From Panacagrimonas sp963975245 (GTDB taxonomy: Bacteria; Pseudomonadota; Gammaproteobacteria; Nevskiales; Nevskiaceae): a stretch of 64,000 bases of DNA. A program made the translations under genes and the position numbers. The stretch covers positions 1 to 64,000 of the forward strand of contig CAXBFJ010000001.1 in assembly GCA_963975245.1 (NCBI GenBank), given 5' to 3'. The notes under the pieces are model-generated. The model was not told the DNA's origin, did not search any database, and saw only the letters and a program-made list of their open reading frames with translations. Every line of letters starts with the position of its first letter. The first letter of the stretch is position 1. Shown one piece after another: positions 26,901 to 35,108 of this stretch.

Positions 26901-27087
26901 CAAAGCCTTCCATCAATTCCGGGTCGGCGCCGGGGTAGAGCACGCGCACGTCGACCTGCGCATTCTGCAGGACCGGGTACTGGCGAACGGTGAGTTCCGT
27001 GCCCGCCCGTATACCCATCAGCAGGATGATCAGGCTCACCACGGTGGCCAGCACAGGCCGGCTGATGAAGATGTCAGTCCATTTCAT
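23965..27087 (-). CDS. RND multidrug efflux pump, inner-membrane component (HAE1 type)
   Basis: A 1040-residue proton-driven pump of the AcrB/MexB superfamily. It begins with the typical first membrane helix (DIFISRPVLATVVSLIILLMG), has two large periplasmic loops and twelve predicted membrane segments, and the TM4 proton-relay acids in GMVVDDAIIVLENIHRH. The second half has GVITKHGILIVEFANKLQ. It follows its adaptor gene by 15 bp. Substrates cannot be read from the sequence. Confidence 0.95.
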   Translation of the reverse strand: MKWTDIFISRPVLATVVSLIILLMGIRAGTELTVRQYPVLQNAQVDVRVLYPGADPELMEGFVTTPLEKEVATADGIDYLYSSTEKGVTTISAFLRPDRDPDQALTEISSKVNKIRNQLPADSEDPIIEVIDAEQTLPMYISFSSKTLDANQLTDYLSRVVEPELSAINGIQQVQFIGGRTFAIRVWLKSDRLAAYNITAGEVRSALRAQNFLSALGETKGSFIKISLTARTEMRTPEEFRQLVIKSTETGLIRLGDVADVNLGAETYDQSAFWNGDPAIFLGIKVRPDANVLSTMAKLRDDWDQIVERLPDGVEGYIAYDATEYIRESISEVRATLIEAVFIVVVVIFLFIGSVRSALIPAVTVPLSLVGVLMLMFVMGFTINILTLLAMVLAIGMVVDDAIIVLENIHRHVDEGMKPFDAAIKGARELVGPVIAMTITLVAVYAPIGFLTGLTGTLFTEFAFTLAGAVVISGVVALTLTPMLCARIIKPSQGEGAENNRLAHWLDEKFERLRHSYKRRLHGALNTHHVIGVFGALILASCYFLFKGLPGELVPAEDSGFFGVFIEADSSATLEFTEKYLFDMHDVVREIEDVRNFFSFTGVFSTDPNTGFVGMQTTPWSQRDRDTTSIVNETTNAVSQNAGLRISVFQPPPLPSPGKGYPVEVALKSTRPMTQLMSIGEEFIQQAMATNKFIFMVPELKVNLPTSVVEIDRDKAALLGIDMARLSADLSSALSGGEVNRFSFDSRSYKVIQQVTRGERLNPDQLQNYYTRTRDGELIPMSTVVTLRDEVKVRTRTHVQQLNGNTILGVQRPGVTLGEALETLETVAAQTLPADVSLDYSGTSRQYKQEGSALLVTFAFALIVIFLVLAAQFESFRDPLIMLVSVPMSICGALLFITILGMTNSFQLTNFPGMTLNLYTQVGMLTLIGVITKHGILIVEFANKLQMGGMSKREAIEEAASIRLRPVLMTTAALVVAMFPLLLSSGPGSSARFSMGLVIASGMSVGTLFTIFVVPAMYVYLGRNYANLPAASKAAVVTQT

Positions 27088-27102
27088 AGGAAGGCCTTTG
27101 TG

Positions 27103-28290
27103 TTAACCCTGTCGTGGTGAGGGTTGCGGGTTTGCATCCGGCGTCACGTCGTTGTTGATCACAACCGGTTGTCCCGACCGCAGTTTGAGCAGCCCGGAAG
27201 TGGCGACTTCTTCTCCGGGTTTCAGGCCATCAATGACAGTGACAAGGTCGCCCCGAGTCGGGCCAAGCTTTACAAAGCGATTCTGGGCTTCCCACTTCGC
27301 CTCTGGGGGCTGGCCCTCCGCAGCGGCAGCAGGCGCTTCTGAAGTGGCGGCATCCTCCTGCTTCTCGGCGGGTTCTTTCTCGCTGATCACAAAGACGGAA
27401 GTGCCATAGGCGTTGTAGTTGACCGCCGTGGCCGGGATCACCACGTAGTCGTGAGACTCCAGCAGGTCCATCGTGACCTTTGCAAATTGTCCCGGCAGCA
27501 AGGCGCGGTCTTCGTTGGGCAATTCTCCGCGCACGCTAATGTTGCGGCTGGCTGGATCAATCTGCGGATCCACCGCCTGGACTTTGCCCATGAACACGCG
27601 ATCGCCATAAGCCTCGGTGGTGAGCTTGATGGGCATGCCAGTCTTGACCGAACCCACCCAGCGCTCAGGCAGTTCGAAGTCCACCAGCAAGGATTCAAGC
27701 TGGCGCACGGTAACGGCAGCTTGTCCGGGCTGGAGGAAAGTGCCAAGATTGACCTGAATAATGCCGACGTCGCCTGAGAACGGCGCAATGATGCGCTTTT
27801 CATCCACCTTGGCCTGCTGCGCCTGGACCGCAGCGCGTGCAGCGGCATATTCACTCTCGGCAACTTCAATTTCGGACTGCGAAACCGCTTCCAGATCGAA
27901 CAGTTTCTTGCGGCGCTCGAAGGTCAGCCGCGCCAGTTTGGTCTGCGCCTTGAGGCGATCCAGTTCGGCGCGATCAGTTGAGTCTTCGAGTTCAAGCATG
28001 ACCTGGCCCTTCTTTACCTGGCTGCCGGAACCGACATTGATCTTGGTGACGATGCCGCCCACCTCGCTGCTTACATCCGCGCCGAGCGTTGCAACCAGAG
28101 AGCCGGGTGCCTCCAGCTGTGTCTGCCATGTTTCGCTTTTTGCCAGGGCAGTGCTCACTGTCGCCGGTGGAACTGGCTGATTGTTGAAGTACTCGGTCAT
28201 GGCTTTCTGACCCATGTACTTCATTCCAAAGATGCCGCCGAAGACAACGGCAACCAGCAACAACATGATGATCATTCGACGTGCGGTCAT
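27103..28290 (-). CDS. RND efflux periplasmic adaptor (membrane fusion protein)
   Basis: A 395-residue adaptor with one N-terminal membrane anchor (MIIMLLLVAVVFGGIFG), a split lipoyl domain (GIVTKINVGSGSQVKKGQ ... IIAPFSGDVG) around a coiled-coil hairpin, and a beta-barrel domain. It links the RND pump to the outer-membrane channel encoded just upstream. An Ala/Glu-rich insert near residues 310-335 (EKQEDAATSEAPAAAAEG) is unusual and probably flexible. Confidence 0.94.
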   Translation of the reverse strand: MTARRMIIMLLLVAVVFGGIFGMKYMGQKAMTEYFNNQPVPPATVSTALAKSETWQTQLEAPGSLVATLGADVSSEVGGIVTKINVGSGSQVKKGQVMLELEDSTDRAELDRLKAQTKLARLTFERRKKLFDLEAVSQSEIEVAESEYAAARAAVQAQQAKVDEKRIIAPFSGDVGIIQVNLGTFLQPGQAAVTVRQLESLLVDFELPERWVGSVKTGMPIKLTTEAYGDRVFMGKVQAVDPQIDPASRNISVRGELPNEDRALLPGQFAKVTMDLLESHDYVVIPATAVNYNAYGTSVFVISEKEPAEKQEDAATSEAPAAAAEGQPPEAKWEAQNRFVKLGPTRGDLVTVIDGLKPGEEVATSGLLKLRSGQPVVINNDVTPDANPQPSPRQG

Positions 28291-28322
28291 GACGGATTCA
28301 ACTTGATTGGTGGCAATGGGGT

Positions 28323-29636
28323 TCAGGGCGTTTCAAACAGGTAATCAAGGTCGCTGACGACCTGTGCGGTCAGCAGCCCGGCTTCTGCGTGCAGGGTGAG
28401 CAGATTGATCAGGGTTGAGTAGCGCGATGCGTTGCGGTTGCGGCGCGCCTGTACCACGCGGCGCGCTGCATCGAGCACGTCGGTAATGGTTCTGGAGCCA
28501 GCGTCGTAACCGGCCTGTGTCGCCTTTTGCGCGGCGATGGCGGATTCGAGCGCCCTGGAATAGGCCTGGGCTTCGGCGCGCGCTGTATTCACCGAACGGT
28601 GCAGCTTTCGTACATCGCGTTCTGCCGCGCGCTCAACCTGCAGCAGGCGAAATTCTGCCTCGTCGACTTTTGCCTGTGCCTGTCTAATCCTGCTTTGGCC
28701 GAGGCCGCCGGCGTAAATTGGAATACTGAGCTGCAAGCTGATCTGAGCATCGTCCTGACGTTGGCCCAGGATGTATTCGGTGGATTCGTTTCGCCCTGCC
28801 TGTGCAACCAGATCAATCTCTGGGAGCACCTCGGCGCGACGTGATTCGAGTTCGGTTCTGGCCAGTTCGAGATCCAACAGTGCACTTTGCGTAGCTGTGC
28901 CATTTTCACGGGCCAGTCTTGCCCAGGACTCGACATCAAGAGGTTGCGTCGCTGGCAGTACCGCATCGTCTCTCATGAGGTTGGGCGCATCGCCCGGCGT
29001 GCCGGTGACTTCGTCCAGTGCATCCTGCTGGTCTTCCAGTTCTGCCTGCGCACTGACCAGACGGGCTTTGGCCAGATCAGCGCGCGCCATCGCCTCCTTG
29101 AGATCGGTGCCAGGAACCAGGCCGACATCAAATCTCTGACGCGTGGCTTTCAGGGATTCCTGTACCGACTTGACTTCGCTGCGGGACTCTTCCACCGCTT
29201 CGCGGGCGAGCAGGGTATTCAAGTAGCGGCTCGCCACCCGCACCACAAAGTCGCGTTCCGAATCCTTGGCGTGGCGAGTAGCGAGGCTGTCATAGACCTT
29301 GGCCCTGTCCTTGCGGGCTGACCAGTCCAGTCGCAGCAAGGCCTGCCGGACCTCCAGATAAGCAGACCACGAGGGGTAGTGGTCTTGCGCAGAGCCGAAA
29401 GCGAATTGTGAATCGGAATAACTGTAGTTGGCCTGGCTATTGATGGAGACATGAGGCCGTAGTTCGGAATATTCCTGCTGGCTTTCCTCCGACTCTGCAG
29501 CAAAGCGGCTGCGCGACTCGCCCACGGCGGGGTCGTGCTGTGATGCGCGCTCAAGTGCTTCGGTCAAGCTGAGTGCGCTGGCCAGTCCGGACCATGCCAT
29601 CAGAATTGATCCGAACAAGGTGACATTAAGCCGCAT
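28323..29636 (-). CDS. TolC-family outer-membrane efflux protein
   Basis: A 437-residue outer-membrane channel with a signal peptide (MRLNVTLFGSILMAWSGLASA) and two OEP repeats with long helices; no lipobox, so it is TolC-like rather than OprM-like. ATG at 29636 has GGAGG eight bases upstream and overlaps the end of the TetR gene by 11 bases. Forms a complete tripartite system with the adaptor and pump genes that follow on the same strand. Confidence 0.94.
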   Translation of the reverse strand: MRLNVTLFGSILMAWSGLASALSLTEALERASQHDPAVGESRSRFAAESEESQQEYSELRPHVSINSQANYSYSDSQFAFGSAQDHYPSWSAYLEVRQALLRLDWSARKDRAKVYDSLATRHAKDSERDFVVRVASRYLNTLLAREAVEESRSEVKSVQESLKATRQRFDVGLVPGTDLKEAMARADLAKARLVSAQAELEDQQDALDEVTGTPGDAPNLMRDDAVLPATQPLDVESWARLARENGTATQSALLDLELARTELESRRAEVLPEIDLVAQAGRNESTEYILGQRQDDAQISLQLSIPIYAGGLGQSRIRQAQAKVDEAEFRLLQVERAAERDVRKLHRSVNTARAEAQAYSRALESAIAAQKATQAGYDAGSRTITDVLDAARRVVQARRNRNASRYSTLINLLTLHAEAGLLTAQVVSDLDYLFETP

Positions 29637-30357
29637 TGCAAAGATCCTCCGGAAAGACTTCTTTCTTGATGCGCTCAATCAAGGCGCTGATCGCCTGCGG
29701 TTCGGCCGGACCTGCAATCGGCTTCCAGTGATAACCGTCCAGCAGGTTCTGTAGGTGGCGACACATCAGGAAATAGGGTTCGGTAATTGACAGGTGATTG
29801 AGCAGGCCTTCGGCATGCGTGAAGTTGTGGTAACCCGAGCAGATGGCCCAGACACCGAGCGCCAGTTCTTCAGCAGTTTGGCCGTCAATTTCGAGGTCAC
29901 CAGAACGGCGCGCGTCTTCAACTATGGTGCTGACCAGGTTCAGGCCCGGTCGGTTGGCATCGTGAAAGGCTTGCTTGCGTTGCTCGGAGGCCGCATTCCA
30001 GGCCACCTCGCACAGGATGTACTGAACAATCCGGAAGTAATCGGGGTGCTTTTTGACGAACACCAGATCGCCTACGCCCACGGCAAACATGCGGTCGCGG
30101 CTGGGAGCCTTCCATTCCGACGCTTTGCGAGTCAGATCGTAATAGTCCTTCACCGTGCGGGTGACCAGGGCCAGCAGCAGGTCTTCCTTGGAACTGAAGT
30201 GCAGGTAGAGCGTGCCCACGGCGTACTCCGCCTTTTCCGCAATTCTGGACATCTGCAGGTTGAGCAGACTCTCCTCGCGGACCAGTTCCAGGGCCACGTC
30301 CAGGAAGAGCGCCTCTCGTTCTGCGACCTCCCGTTGTCTGCGCTCCTTGGTTCCCAC
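29626..30357 (-). CDS. TetR-family regulator of the efflux operon
   Basis: A 243-residue regulator with an N-terminal TetR helix-turn-helix (LNLQMSRIAEKAEYAVGTLYLHFSSKEDLLLALV) and a C-terminal ligand domain of its own type. It is the first gene of the operon, overlapping tolC by 11 bases, so repressor and pump are probably made from one autoregulated transcript. The start is GTG at 30357 with GGATGGG upstream. Confidence 0.92.
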   Translation of the reverse strand: MGTKERRQREVAEREALFLDVALELVREESLLNLQMSRIAEKAEYAVGTLYLHFSSKEDLLLALVTRTVKDYYDLTRKASEWKAPSRDRMFAVGVGDLVFVKKHPDYFRIVQYILCEVAWNAASEQRKQAFHDANRPGLNLVSTIVEDARRSGDLEIDGQTAEELALGVWAICSGYHNFTHAEGLLNHLSITEPYFLMCRHLQNLLDGYHWKPIAGPAEPQAISALIERIKKEVFPEDLCNAA

Positions 30358-30603
30358 TGATGCCCATCCAATAAATGATGAATGAATAGTTTATGAATGC
30401 TAATCATAAAATGGCAACAGCTCATGCAATTTTCCCATTGCCATTGCCATTGCCTGAGTGGGGCTTCCCCGGATTTGGTCAGGGGCGGGGCGGTACCTGT
30501 ATAAGGGGTCGGTACGCCCAAGCTAAGGCGGTGCCGCGCCGATGAGGGAGATGCAGAAGCCGGGGGGCAGCATCACTTTCGGGCGCTATTGCCGCTCAAA
30601 TGC
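30358..30603. other. Divergent intergenic region between tetR and rplM
   Basis: No gene seen. Next to tetR it is A/T-rich and contains three copies of ATGAAT (30378-30383, 30382-30387, 30393-30398), a possible site for the TetR-family protein. The rest (30420-30600) shows no recognisable signal before the rplM promoter. Confidence 0.4.
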
Positions 30604-30632
30604 TTGCGTTGATCCGTCTACATCACTATCCT
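30604..30632 (+). promoter_or_regulatory. Candidate sigma70 promoter for rplM-rpsI
   Basis: TTGCGT (30604-30609) and TATCCT (30627-30632) with a 17-bp spacer, about 77 bp in front of rplM. Both hexamers are imperfect, so this is a candidate only. Confidence 0.4.
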
Positions 30633-30708
30633 GCGCGCCCGAAGTTGATCCCGTCGGCGGTTCTGGCGAGGTACAACTGAACTATAAAGCCCTATCAGGG
30701 GAACATTG

Positions 30709-31146
30709 ATGAGCACGTTTTTCGCAAACGCCGAGAACGTCAAGCGCGACTGGTTCGTGATTGATGCAGAAGGCAAAGTTTTGGGTCGCCTTGCGACCGA
30801 AGTAGCACGCCGCCTCCGCGGTAAGCACAAGCCCGAGTTCACGCCGCACTGTGATACCGGCGATTACATCGTCGTGATCAATGCCGAAAAGATTCGCGTG
30901 ACCGGCAACAAGCTCAACGGCCCGGAAGGAAAGCTGTACTGGCGCCACACCGAGCATCCTGGTGGCATCAAGCGCACCACCTTGCAGGAAATGCTGGCCA
31001 AGCACCCCGAGCGCGTGATTGAGAAAGCGGTCAAGGGAATGCTTCCCAGGGGACCTCTGGGCTATGCCCAGTATCGCAAGCTGAAGGTCTATGCCGGTGC
31101 CGAGCACCCGCACACCGCCCAGCAGCCGCAAACCCTGACGATCTAA
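30709..31146 (+). CDS. rplM: 50S ribosomal protein L13
   Basis: A 145-residue L13 protein with the typical DWFVIDAEGKVLGRLATEVA, GDYIVVINAEKI and MLPRGPLGYAQYRKLKVYAG. ATG at 30709 has AGGGGA six bases upstream; an in-frame TTG one codon earlier is unlikely. Cotranscribed with rpsI ten bases downstream. Confidence 0.98.
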   Translation: MSTFFANAENVKRDWFVIDAEGKVLGRLATEVARRLRGKHKPEFTPHCDTGDYIVVINAEKIRVTGNKLNGPEGKLYWRHTEHPGGIKRTTLQEMLAKHPERVIEKAVKGMLPRGPLGYAQYRKLKVYAGAEHPHTAQQPQTLTI

Positions 31147-31156
31147 GGCGAACCCA

Positions 31157-31564
31157 ATGGCTTCCATCAAAGCACCAGCAGAACAGAATTACGGCACGGG
31201 CCGTCGCAAGACCGCCGCTGCCCGCGTTTTCATGCGCCCCGGCAAGGGCGATATCTCCATCAACGGCAAGACTGTCGAAGATTATTTTGGTCGTGAGACC
31301 TCCCGCATGCTGGTTCGCCAGCCGCTGGAACTCTCTGATCACCTGAGCACCTTCGATATCAAGATCACCGTCTCCGGCGGTGGCCCAAGCGGCCAGGCCG
31401 GTGCGGTCCGTCACGGCATCACCCGGGCACTGCTCAAGTACGACGAAACACTTCGTCCTGCGCTGCGAGCTGCCGGACTGGTTACCCGCGACGCACGAGA
31501 AGTGGAGCGCAAGAAGGTCGGTCTGCGCAAAGCGCGCAAACGTCCTCAGTACTCCAAGCGTTAA
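31157..31564 (+). CDS. rpsI: 30S ribosomal protein S9
   Basis: A 135-residue S9 protein with NYGTGRRKTAAARVF, TVSGGGPSGQAGAVRHGITR and the basic C-terminal KKVGLRKARKRPQYSKR tail that reaches the P-site tRNA. Second gene of the rplM-rpsI operon. It is the last core gene before the tRNA-Gln and the genomic island. Confidence 0.98.
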   Translation: MASIKAPAEQNYGTGRRKTAAARVFMRPGKGDISINGKTVEDYFGRETSRMLVRQPLELSDHLSTFDIKITVSGGGPSGQAGAVRHGITRALLKYDETLRPALRAAGLVTRDAREVERKKVGLRKARKRPQYSKR

Positions 31565-31637
31565 ACTGCTTTACCTCGGAACCTGTTGCCACTCATTCTG
31601 GTCACAGGTTCCGAGTCTCAAGAACGCTTTTGTTTCT

Positions 31638-31711
31638 TGGGGGATCGTTCAATGGTAGGACAACAGTCTCTGACACTGTTTATCCAGGTTCGAGTCCTGG
31701 TCCCCCAGCCA
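31638..31711 (+). tRNA. tRNA-Gln (anticodon CTG), island integration site
   Basis: A 74-nt tRNA: acceptor TGGGGGA pairs with TCCCCCA, discriminator G, encoded CCA; anticodon arm ACAGT-CTCTGAC-ACTGT gives anticodon CTG; T-loop TTCGAGT. The gene is complete, but its last 28 bases are part of the left attachment repeat, so its 3' end was restored by the integrated island. Confidence 0.95.
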
Positions 31712-31712
31712 A
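31684..31712 (+). repeat. Left attachment site (attL) in tRNA-Gln 3' end
   Basis: The 29-bp stretch from CCAGGTTCGAG to CCCCCAGCCAA is identical to 47206-47234. It covers the T-arm, acceptor stem and CCA of tRNA-Gln plus one base, the usual crossover region for tRNA-targeting tyrosine integrases. Confidence 0.93.
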
Positions 31713-31756
31713 ACTGGGTTCCGAAAGCTTCCGAAGGCTTCCGAGAACCACATATA

Positions 31757-31782
31757 ACCCCGCGAATTGCGGGGTTTTTTTT
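31757..31782 (+). terminator. Rho-independent terminator after tRNA-Gln (island side)
   Basis: Stem ACCCCGC/GCGGGGT (31757-31775) around GAATT, followed by a run of Ts to 31782. As it lies inside the island it gives tRNA-Gln a terminator after integration. Confidence 0.9.
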
Positions 31783-31824
31783 GCCTGAAGGGTCCAAAGA
31801 CGCCGCAAGAGAGCCGGGGGGTAA

Positions 31825-31907
31825 TGTGTAGCAAAGTGTGTAGCAATGTTGTTGTCAAACTCAGTTTGCTACACACTTGTATCAAACTTCGAACGTGATG
31901 CTACACA
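31825..31907. repeat. Putative integrase arm-type sites near attL
   Basis: Four copies of TGTGTAGCAA or its complement: direct at 31825-31834 and 31837-31846 (12-bp period), inverted at 31866-31875 and 31899-31907. The same 12-bp-spaced pair recurs at the other island end (47137-47157). Short repeats of this kind near att sites are usually bound by the N-terminal domain of the integrase. Confidence 0.7.
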
Positions 31908-33106
31908 TGCCCGGAAGACTAACTGAGCTGCAGGTCAAGAACGCCAAGCCCAAGATCAAGAAGTACACGGTGGCCGATGGTGGTGGCCTGACGCTGATGG
32001 TATTGCCCGACGGGTCGAGGTATTGGCGGCTTCGCTATCGAATCAATGGCCGGGCAAAAATGGTCGCCGTTGGCAAGCCTTACCCACTCACTACCCTGAA
32101 GCAGGCTAGGGAGAAAGCTGGCCAGTTCAGGGAGGAACTCGCCAAAGGGCTTGATCCTTCTTTAGAGCGCCAGAAGGAAAAGCGGGCAAAGCAGGGGTGC
32201 GCCGCTAATACCTTTCGCGACGCAGCACAAGCTTGGCACGAGTTCCGTAGCAAGGCTTGGGACAAGAAAACCAGCGATCAGGCCAGAACCTACCTCCACA
32301 AGGACCTTTTGCCACGCTTGGGGTCCAGAAGCTTGGACGACATTTCTCCGCCCGATCTGGCCGACCTGATTTCCGGAATCGAAGCCAGGGGGGCCTTTGA
32401 CGTCGCCAAAAAGGCGCGCCAGTGGCTGAAGGCAATTTATTCCCACGCGCGGGCCAATGGCTGGACAGAAGCCGACCCTGCCCGCGATCTTGCGGCTCTC
32501 GCCCAGCCGGGGCCCGAATCCGAGAACTACGCTCACCTGATAATTGAAGACTTGCCCGATTTTCTACGTGCCTTGGAAGCCTACGAGGGTTCACCTCTGG
32601 TTAGGGCCTGCGCAAAGCTTGCACTGTGGACCGCCAACCGCCCAGGAGTCACAAGGACCCTGCGCTGGGACGAACTGGATTTGGAAGCGGGCACTTGGAC
32701 AATCCGAAAAGGGCGAGAGGGCATGAAGCGCGGCTATTACCACATCACGCCACTGCCGAGCCAGGCGATAACCATGTTGAAGGAACTCATCCCAATCACT
32801 GGGCACTTTGAACACGTGTTCATTGGCCGGAACGATCCGACCAGGAGCCTTAGCGATGGGGCGGTTCGAGGCATGCTCAAGGCGATCGGTTACCACAAAA
32901 AGCAGACCATGCACGGCTTTCGGCACCTAATCAGCACGGCGCTCAACGACAAGGGTTACGCAGTGGACTGGGTGGAACGACAGCTTGCTCACGGCGACCC
33001 GGACAAGATTCGTGGCACCTACAATAAGGCCGCGTACTTGGAGCAGCGCCGGAAGATGATGCAGAACTGGGCGGACTACTTGGACGACATTGTGAGGCAG
33101 ACTTGA
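31907..33106 (+). CDS. P4-type tyrosine recombinase (island integrase)
   Basis: A 399-residue integrase with an N-terminal DUF4102 arm-binding domain (LTELQVKNAKPKIKKYTVADGGGL), a core-binding SAM-like domain and the catalytic domain. The active-site set is visible: Arg in ANRPGVTRTLRW, HGFR (His-x-x-Arg), His in LAHGDPD and the Tyr nucleophile in TYNKAAY. It lies beside attL in tRNA-Gln, its evident target. ATG at 31907 gives the usual family N-terminus; ATG 31898 and an upstream TTG 31877 are alternatives, none with a clear ribosome-binding site. Inverted arm-type repeats lie over the start and could autoregulate it. Confidence 0.93.
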   Translation: MPGRLTELQVKNAKPKIKKYTVADGGGLTLMVLPDGSRYWRLRYRINGRAKMVAVGKPYPLTTLKQAREKAGQFREELAKGLDPSLERQKEKRAKQGCAANTFRDAAQAWHEFRSKAWDKKTSDQARTYLHKDLLPRLGSRSLDDISPPDLADLISGIEARGAFDVAKKARQWLKAIYSHARANGWTEADPARDLAALAQPGPESENYAHLIIEDLPDFLRALEAYEGSPLVRACAKLALWTANRPGVTRTLRWDELDLEAGTWTIRKGREGMKRGYYHITPLPSQAITMLKELIPITGHFEHVFIGRNDPTRSLSDGAVRGMLKAIGYHKKQTMHGFRHLISTALNDKGYAVDWVERQLAHGDPDKIRGTYNKAAYLEQRRKMMQNWADYLDDIVRQT

Positions 33107-33165
33107 TCTGCACTGTCCGGAGGGCTAGTGCATTCTCAGCAAACGTTCTTCAGGAGGCCCCCTGA

Positions 33166-33975
33166 GTGTCAATGACTGACGACAGATGGTCCGGTGATGA
33201 AAAGTCCGCTAGTCGTCGGGCTGAGGAGATGGTCGCTTACCCAAAGACTATGGATTTTCTGAAGCGGCGATGGAACGCCACGCCAGAAGAAGTCGCTGCC
33301 TGGGTGGACCAAGGTAGCGATGGGGGCGGATTGAGCGCATATGTTGTGAATACTATGAGCGGTGAGGTCACTCGCGCCCGCTTCTTTCCCCATCCCGATG
33401 ACCATGACTACGTTCGTCTGCTACACGGATTGCACTGGAAAAGGAAGGAGCTTGCGAGCTTTCGTCCACTGGAGCGATTTCTGACTGGAACGGCGCTGAA
33501 GTCGCGCTGGTCGCGGTTGGAAAGCCTCGATGCTGGCGCCTTGATTCAGGCGAAGATTGAAGAAGGGACATTGGTGGACTACCACCCGATTACTGGCGTG
33601 TCAGGGGATCACTGGAAGGGAACGGATTTGCTCGGCGACGGTTTGCCTTCGTTAGAGCAGGCATTGTTCTCACTTGCCCAGATCGAAACCATCGAAGCCA
33701 ACGATTTCCCGGCGGCGGATCGCCAGTTGGTCGAAGTAGAAGATCAGGAGTTGACCGTTTCAGAAAACGCCAAGCGTGCGGCAGAAGCACTGTACGAACG
33801 TGAGGGGTCGCGGCGATGGCTTAATGAACGTTTCCTTGAAAAGTGGAAGAGCTACAAGCTGGAGCAATTCCAGAAAGACGGAACAACCCCGTCGAAGAAT
33901 GCGTTCGCGCGCGAGCATTGCAAAGAGTTTCATATGGCATTTTCTACCGCCCGTGACGCCCTGAGGAACAGGTGA
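33166..33975 (+). CDS. Hypothetical island protein
   Basis: A 269-residue soluble, charged protein with no family I recognise and no signal peptide or membrane segment. The C-terminal 70 residues (NAKRAAEALYEREGSRRWLNERF ... AFSTARDALRNR, positions 33760-33970) are helical and basic and could bind DNA. GTG at 33166 has AGGAGG eight bases upstream, so translation is well supported. It follows the integrase by 60 bp. Probably an island-maintenance gene, but this is only from its location. Confidence 0.65.
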   Translation: MSMTDDRWSGDEKSASRRAEEMVAYPKTMDFLKRRWNATPEEVAAWVDQGSDGGGLSAYVVNTMSGEVTRARFFPHPDDHDYVRLLHGLHWKRKELASFRPLERFLTGTALKSRWSRLESLDAGALIQAKIEEGTLVDYHPITGVSGDHWKGTDLLGDGLPSLEQALFSLAQIETIEANDFPAADRQLVEVEDQELTVSENAKRAAEALYEREGSRRWLNERFLEKWKSYKLEQFQKDGTTPSKNAFAREHCKEFHMAFSTARDALRNR

Positions 33976-34071
33976 ACTGGGTATGAGTGGTGCATGCACT
34001 CATATCTGCTCTCCGTGACGTAGTTCCGTCAGTTTGTTGCCATCTCCAATAACACCCGAGGGGGTGGAAAG

Positions 34072-34359
34072 ATGGCCTGCAAACGACTCCTGCGACTCAA
34101 CAGTGTCGTCGAGAAGACCGGGGACAGCGTCTCCGGTACTTACCAAAAAATCCTGGACGGATTGTTTCCGCAACCGGTGAAGATCGGCGCTCGCGCGAGT
34201 GCGTGGCCCGAAGAGGAAATAGACACGATCATCACCGCTTACATCGCTGGTGCCAGTAATAGTGAGCTGCGAAATCTGGTAGTCCAAATTCATTCAGCAC
34301 GGCCGACTGCTGTAGTGGACTTCCGCACCAACAAGCACTTTGCGGAGGACGGCCCGTGA
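34072..34359 (+). CDS. AlpA-family regulator (excisionase-like)
   Basis: A 95-residue protein with the AlpA-type MerR-like winged helix: RLNSVVEKTGDSVSGTYQKI followed by LFPQPVKIGARASAWPEEEI, the latter being the typical wing and ARASAW motif. In P4-like islands and phage-inducible islands such proteins activate integrase or excision genes. Its stop overlaps the next gene (GTGA), so the two are coupled. A hairpin ATGAGTG/CACTCAT lies upstream at 33983-34003. Confidence 0.85.
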   Translation: MACKRLLRLNSVVEKTGDSVSGTYQKILDGLFPQPVKIGARASAWPEEEIDTIITAYIAGASNSELRNLVVQIHSARPTAVVDFRTNKHFAEDGP

Positions 34360-35108
34360 TCAAGGCTCCGCTGTCGGGCGTCTCCCATGGTGGAAGCGAT
34401 CACCTACGTGGGCGCCGCAACGCGAAAAAACGTCGCCGCAAAGCGCAGCGTGAAAAATTTGTCGCGCTGTACCGTCACGAGTTGAACTGCGAAGCCTATG
34501 CCAGCCTGAGTCCGACGGCTCGGGCGCTACTCGTGGAGTTCCGCTTCAGATATTCGGGCGGTCAGAACCGGATCATTTTTTCTATTCGACAAATGGCTGA
34601 ATGCTTGAGGGTAACCGAAAAGACGGCCAAAAAAGCCCGCGACGAACTGATCGGCCGGGGATGGATCATCGAACTTGAGAAGGGGGCATTTCACCGCAAG
34701 AACCGTAAAGCGACCGAGTACGCGTTGACCAATCAACCGCTCGAAGATTGCGACGGCGCGGTCGCGCCGAAGAACTTTCTGTCATGGCGCCCGCCTACAC
34801 AAAAAAACACGGTGGGAGAATTTCCGGGTGACCGTGGGAATTCTTCCTGCCGTGGCGATGCAAGCACGGTGTTGGCTGCTTCTGACGGTGGGAAACATTC
34901 CCATCATTATGTAGCGAATTCTGTTTCCACGGAGGGAGAAAGTCCCACACATATACATATACCAGCGGGTGTTTCCAGTGATCCCGTTTCACTCAGCAAG
35001 GTGATGCTGCTCCTGGTCCACTGCAGGGGATTGGTTGAAACCCAAGTAACCATGATCTTGTTCTGCACCATGGTGTCCGCCCGGTACTCAGCAATGGAGG
35101 CATCGTGA
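34356..35108 (+). CDS. Helix-turn-helix protein, possible replication initiator of the island
   Basis: A 250-residue protein. A very basic N-terminus (RGRRNAKKRRRKAQREKF) precedes a winged-helix-like region (IIFSIRQMAECLRVTEKTAKKARDELIGRGWIIELEKG, about residues 72-110), similar to domains in plasmid and island replication or control proteins. The C-terminal third is Ser/Thr/His-rich and of unclear structure. Starts at GTG 34356 overlapping alpA. Replication role is a guess from position after integrase and AlpA. Confidence 0.6.
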   Translation: MIKAPLSGVSHGGSDHLRGRRNAKKRRRKAQREKFVALYRHELNCEAYASLSPTARALLVEFRFRYSGGQNRIIFSIRQMAECLRVTEKTAKKARDELIGRGWIIELEKGAFHRKNRKATEYALTNQPLEDCDGAVAPKNFLSWRPPTQKNTVGEFPGDRGNSSCRGDASTVLAASDGGKHSHHYVANSVSTEGESPTHIHIPAGVSSDPVSLSKVMLLLVHCRGLVETQVTMILFCTMVSARYSAMEAS

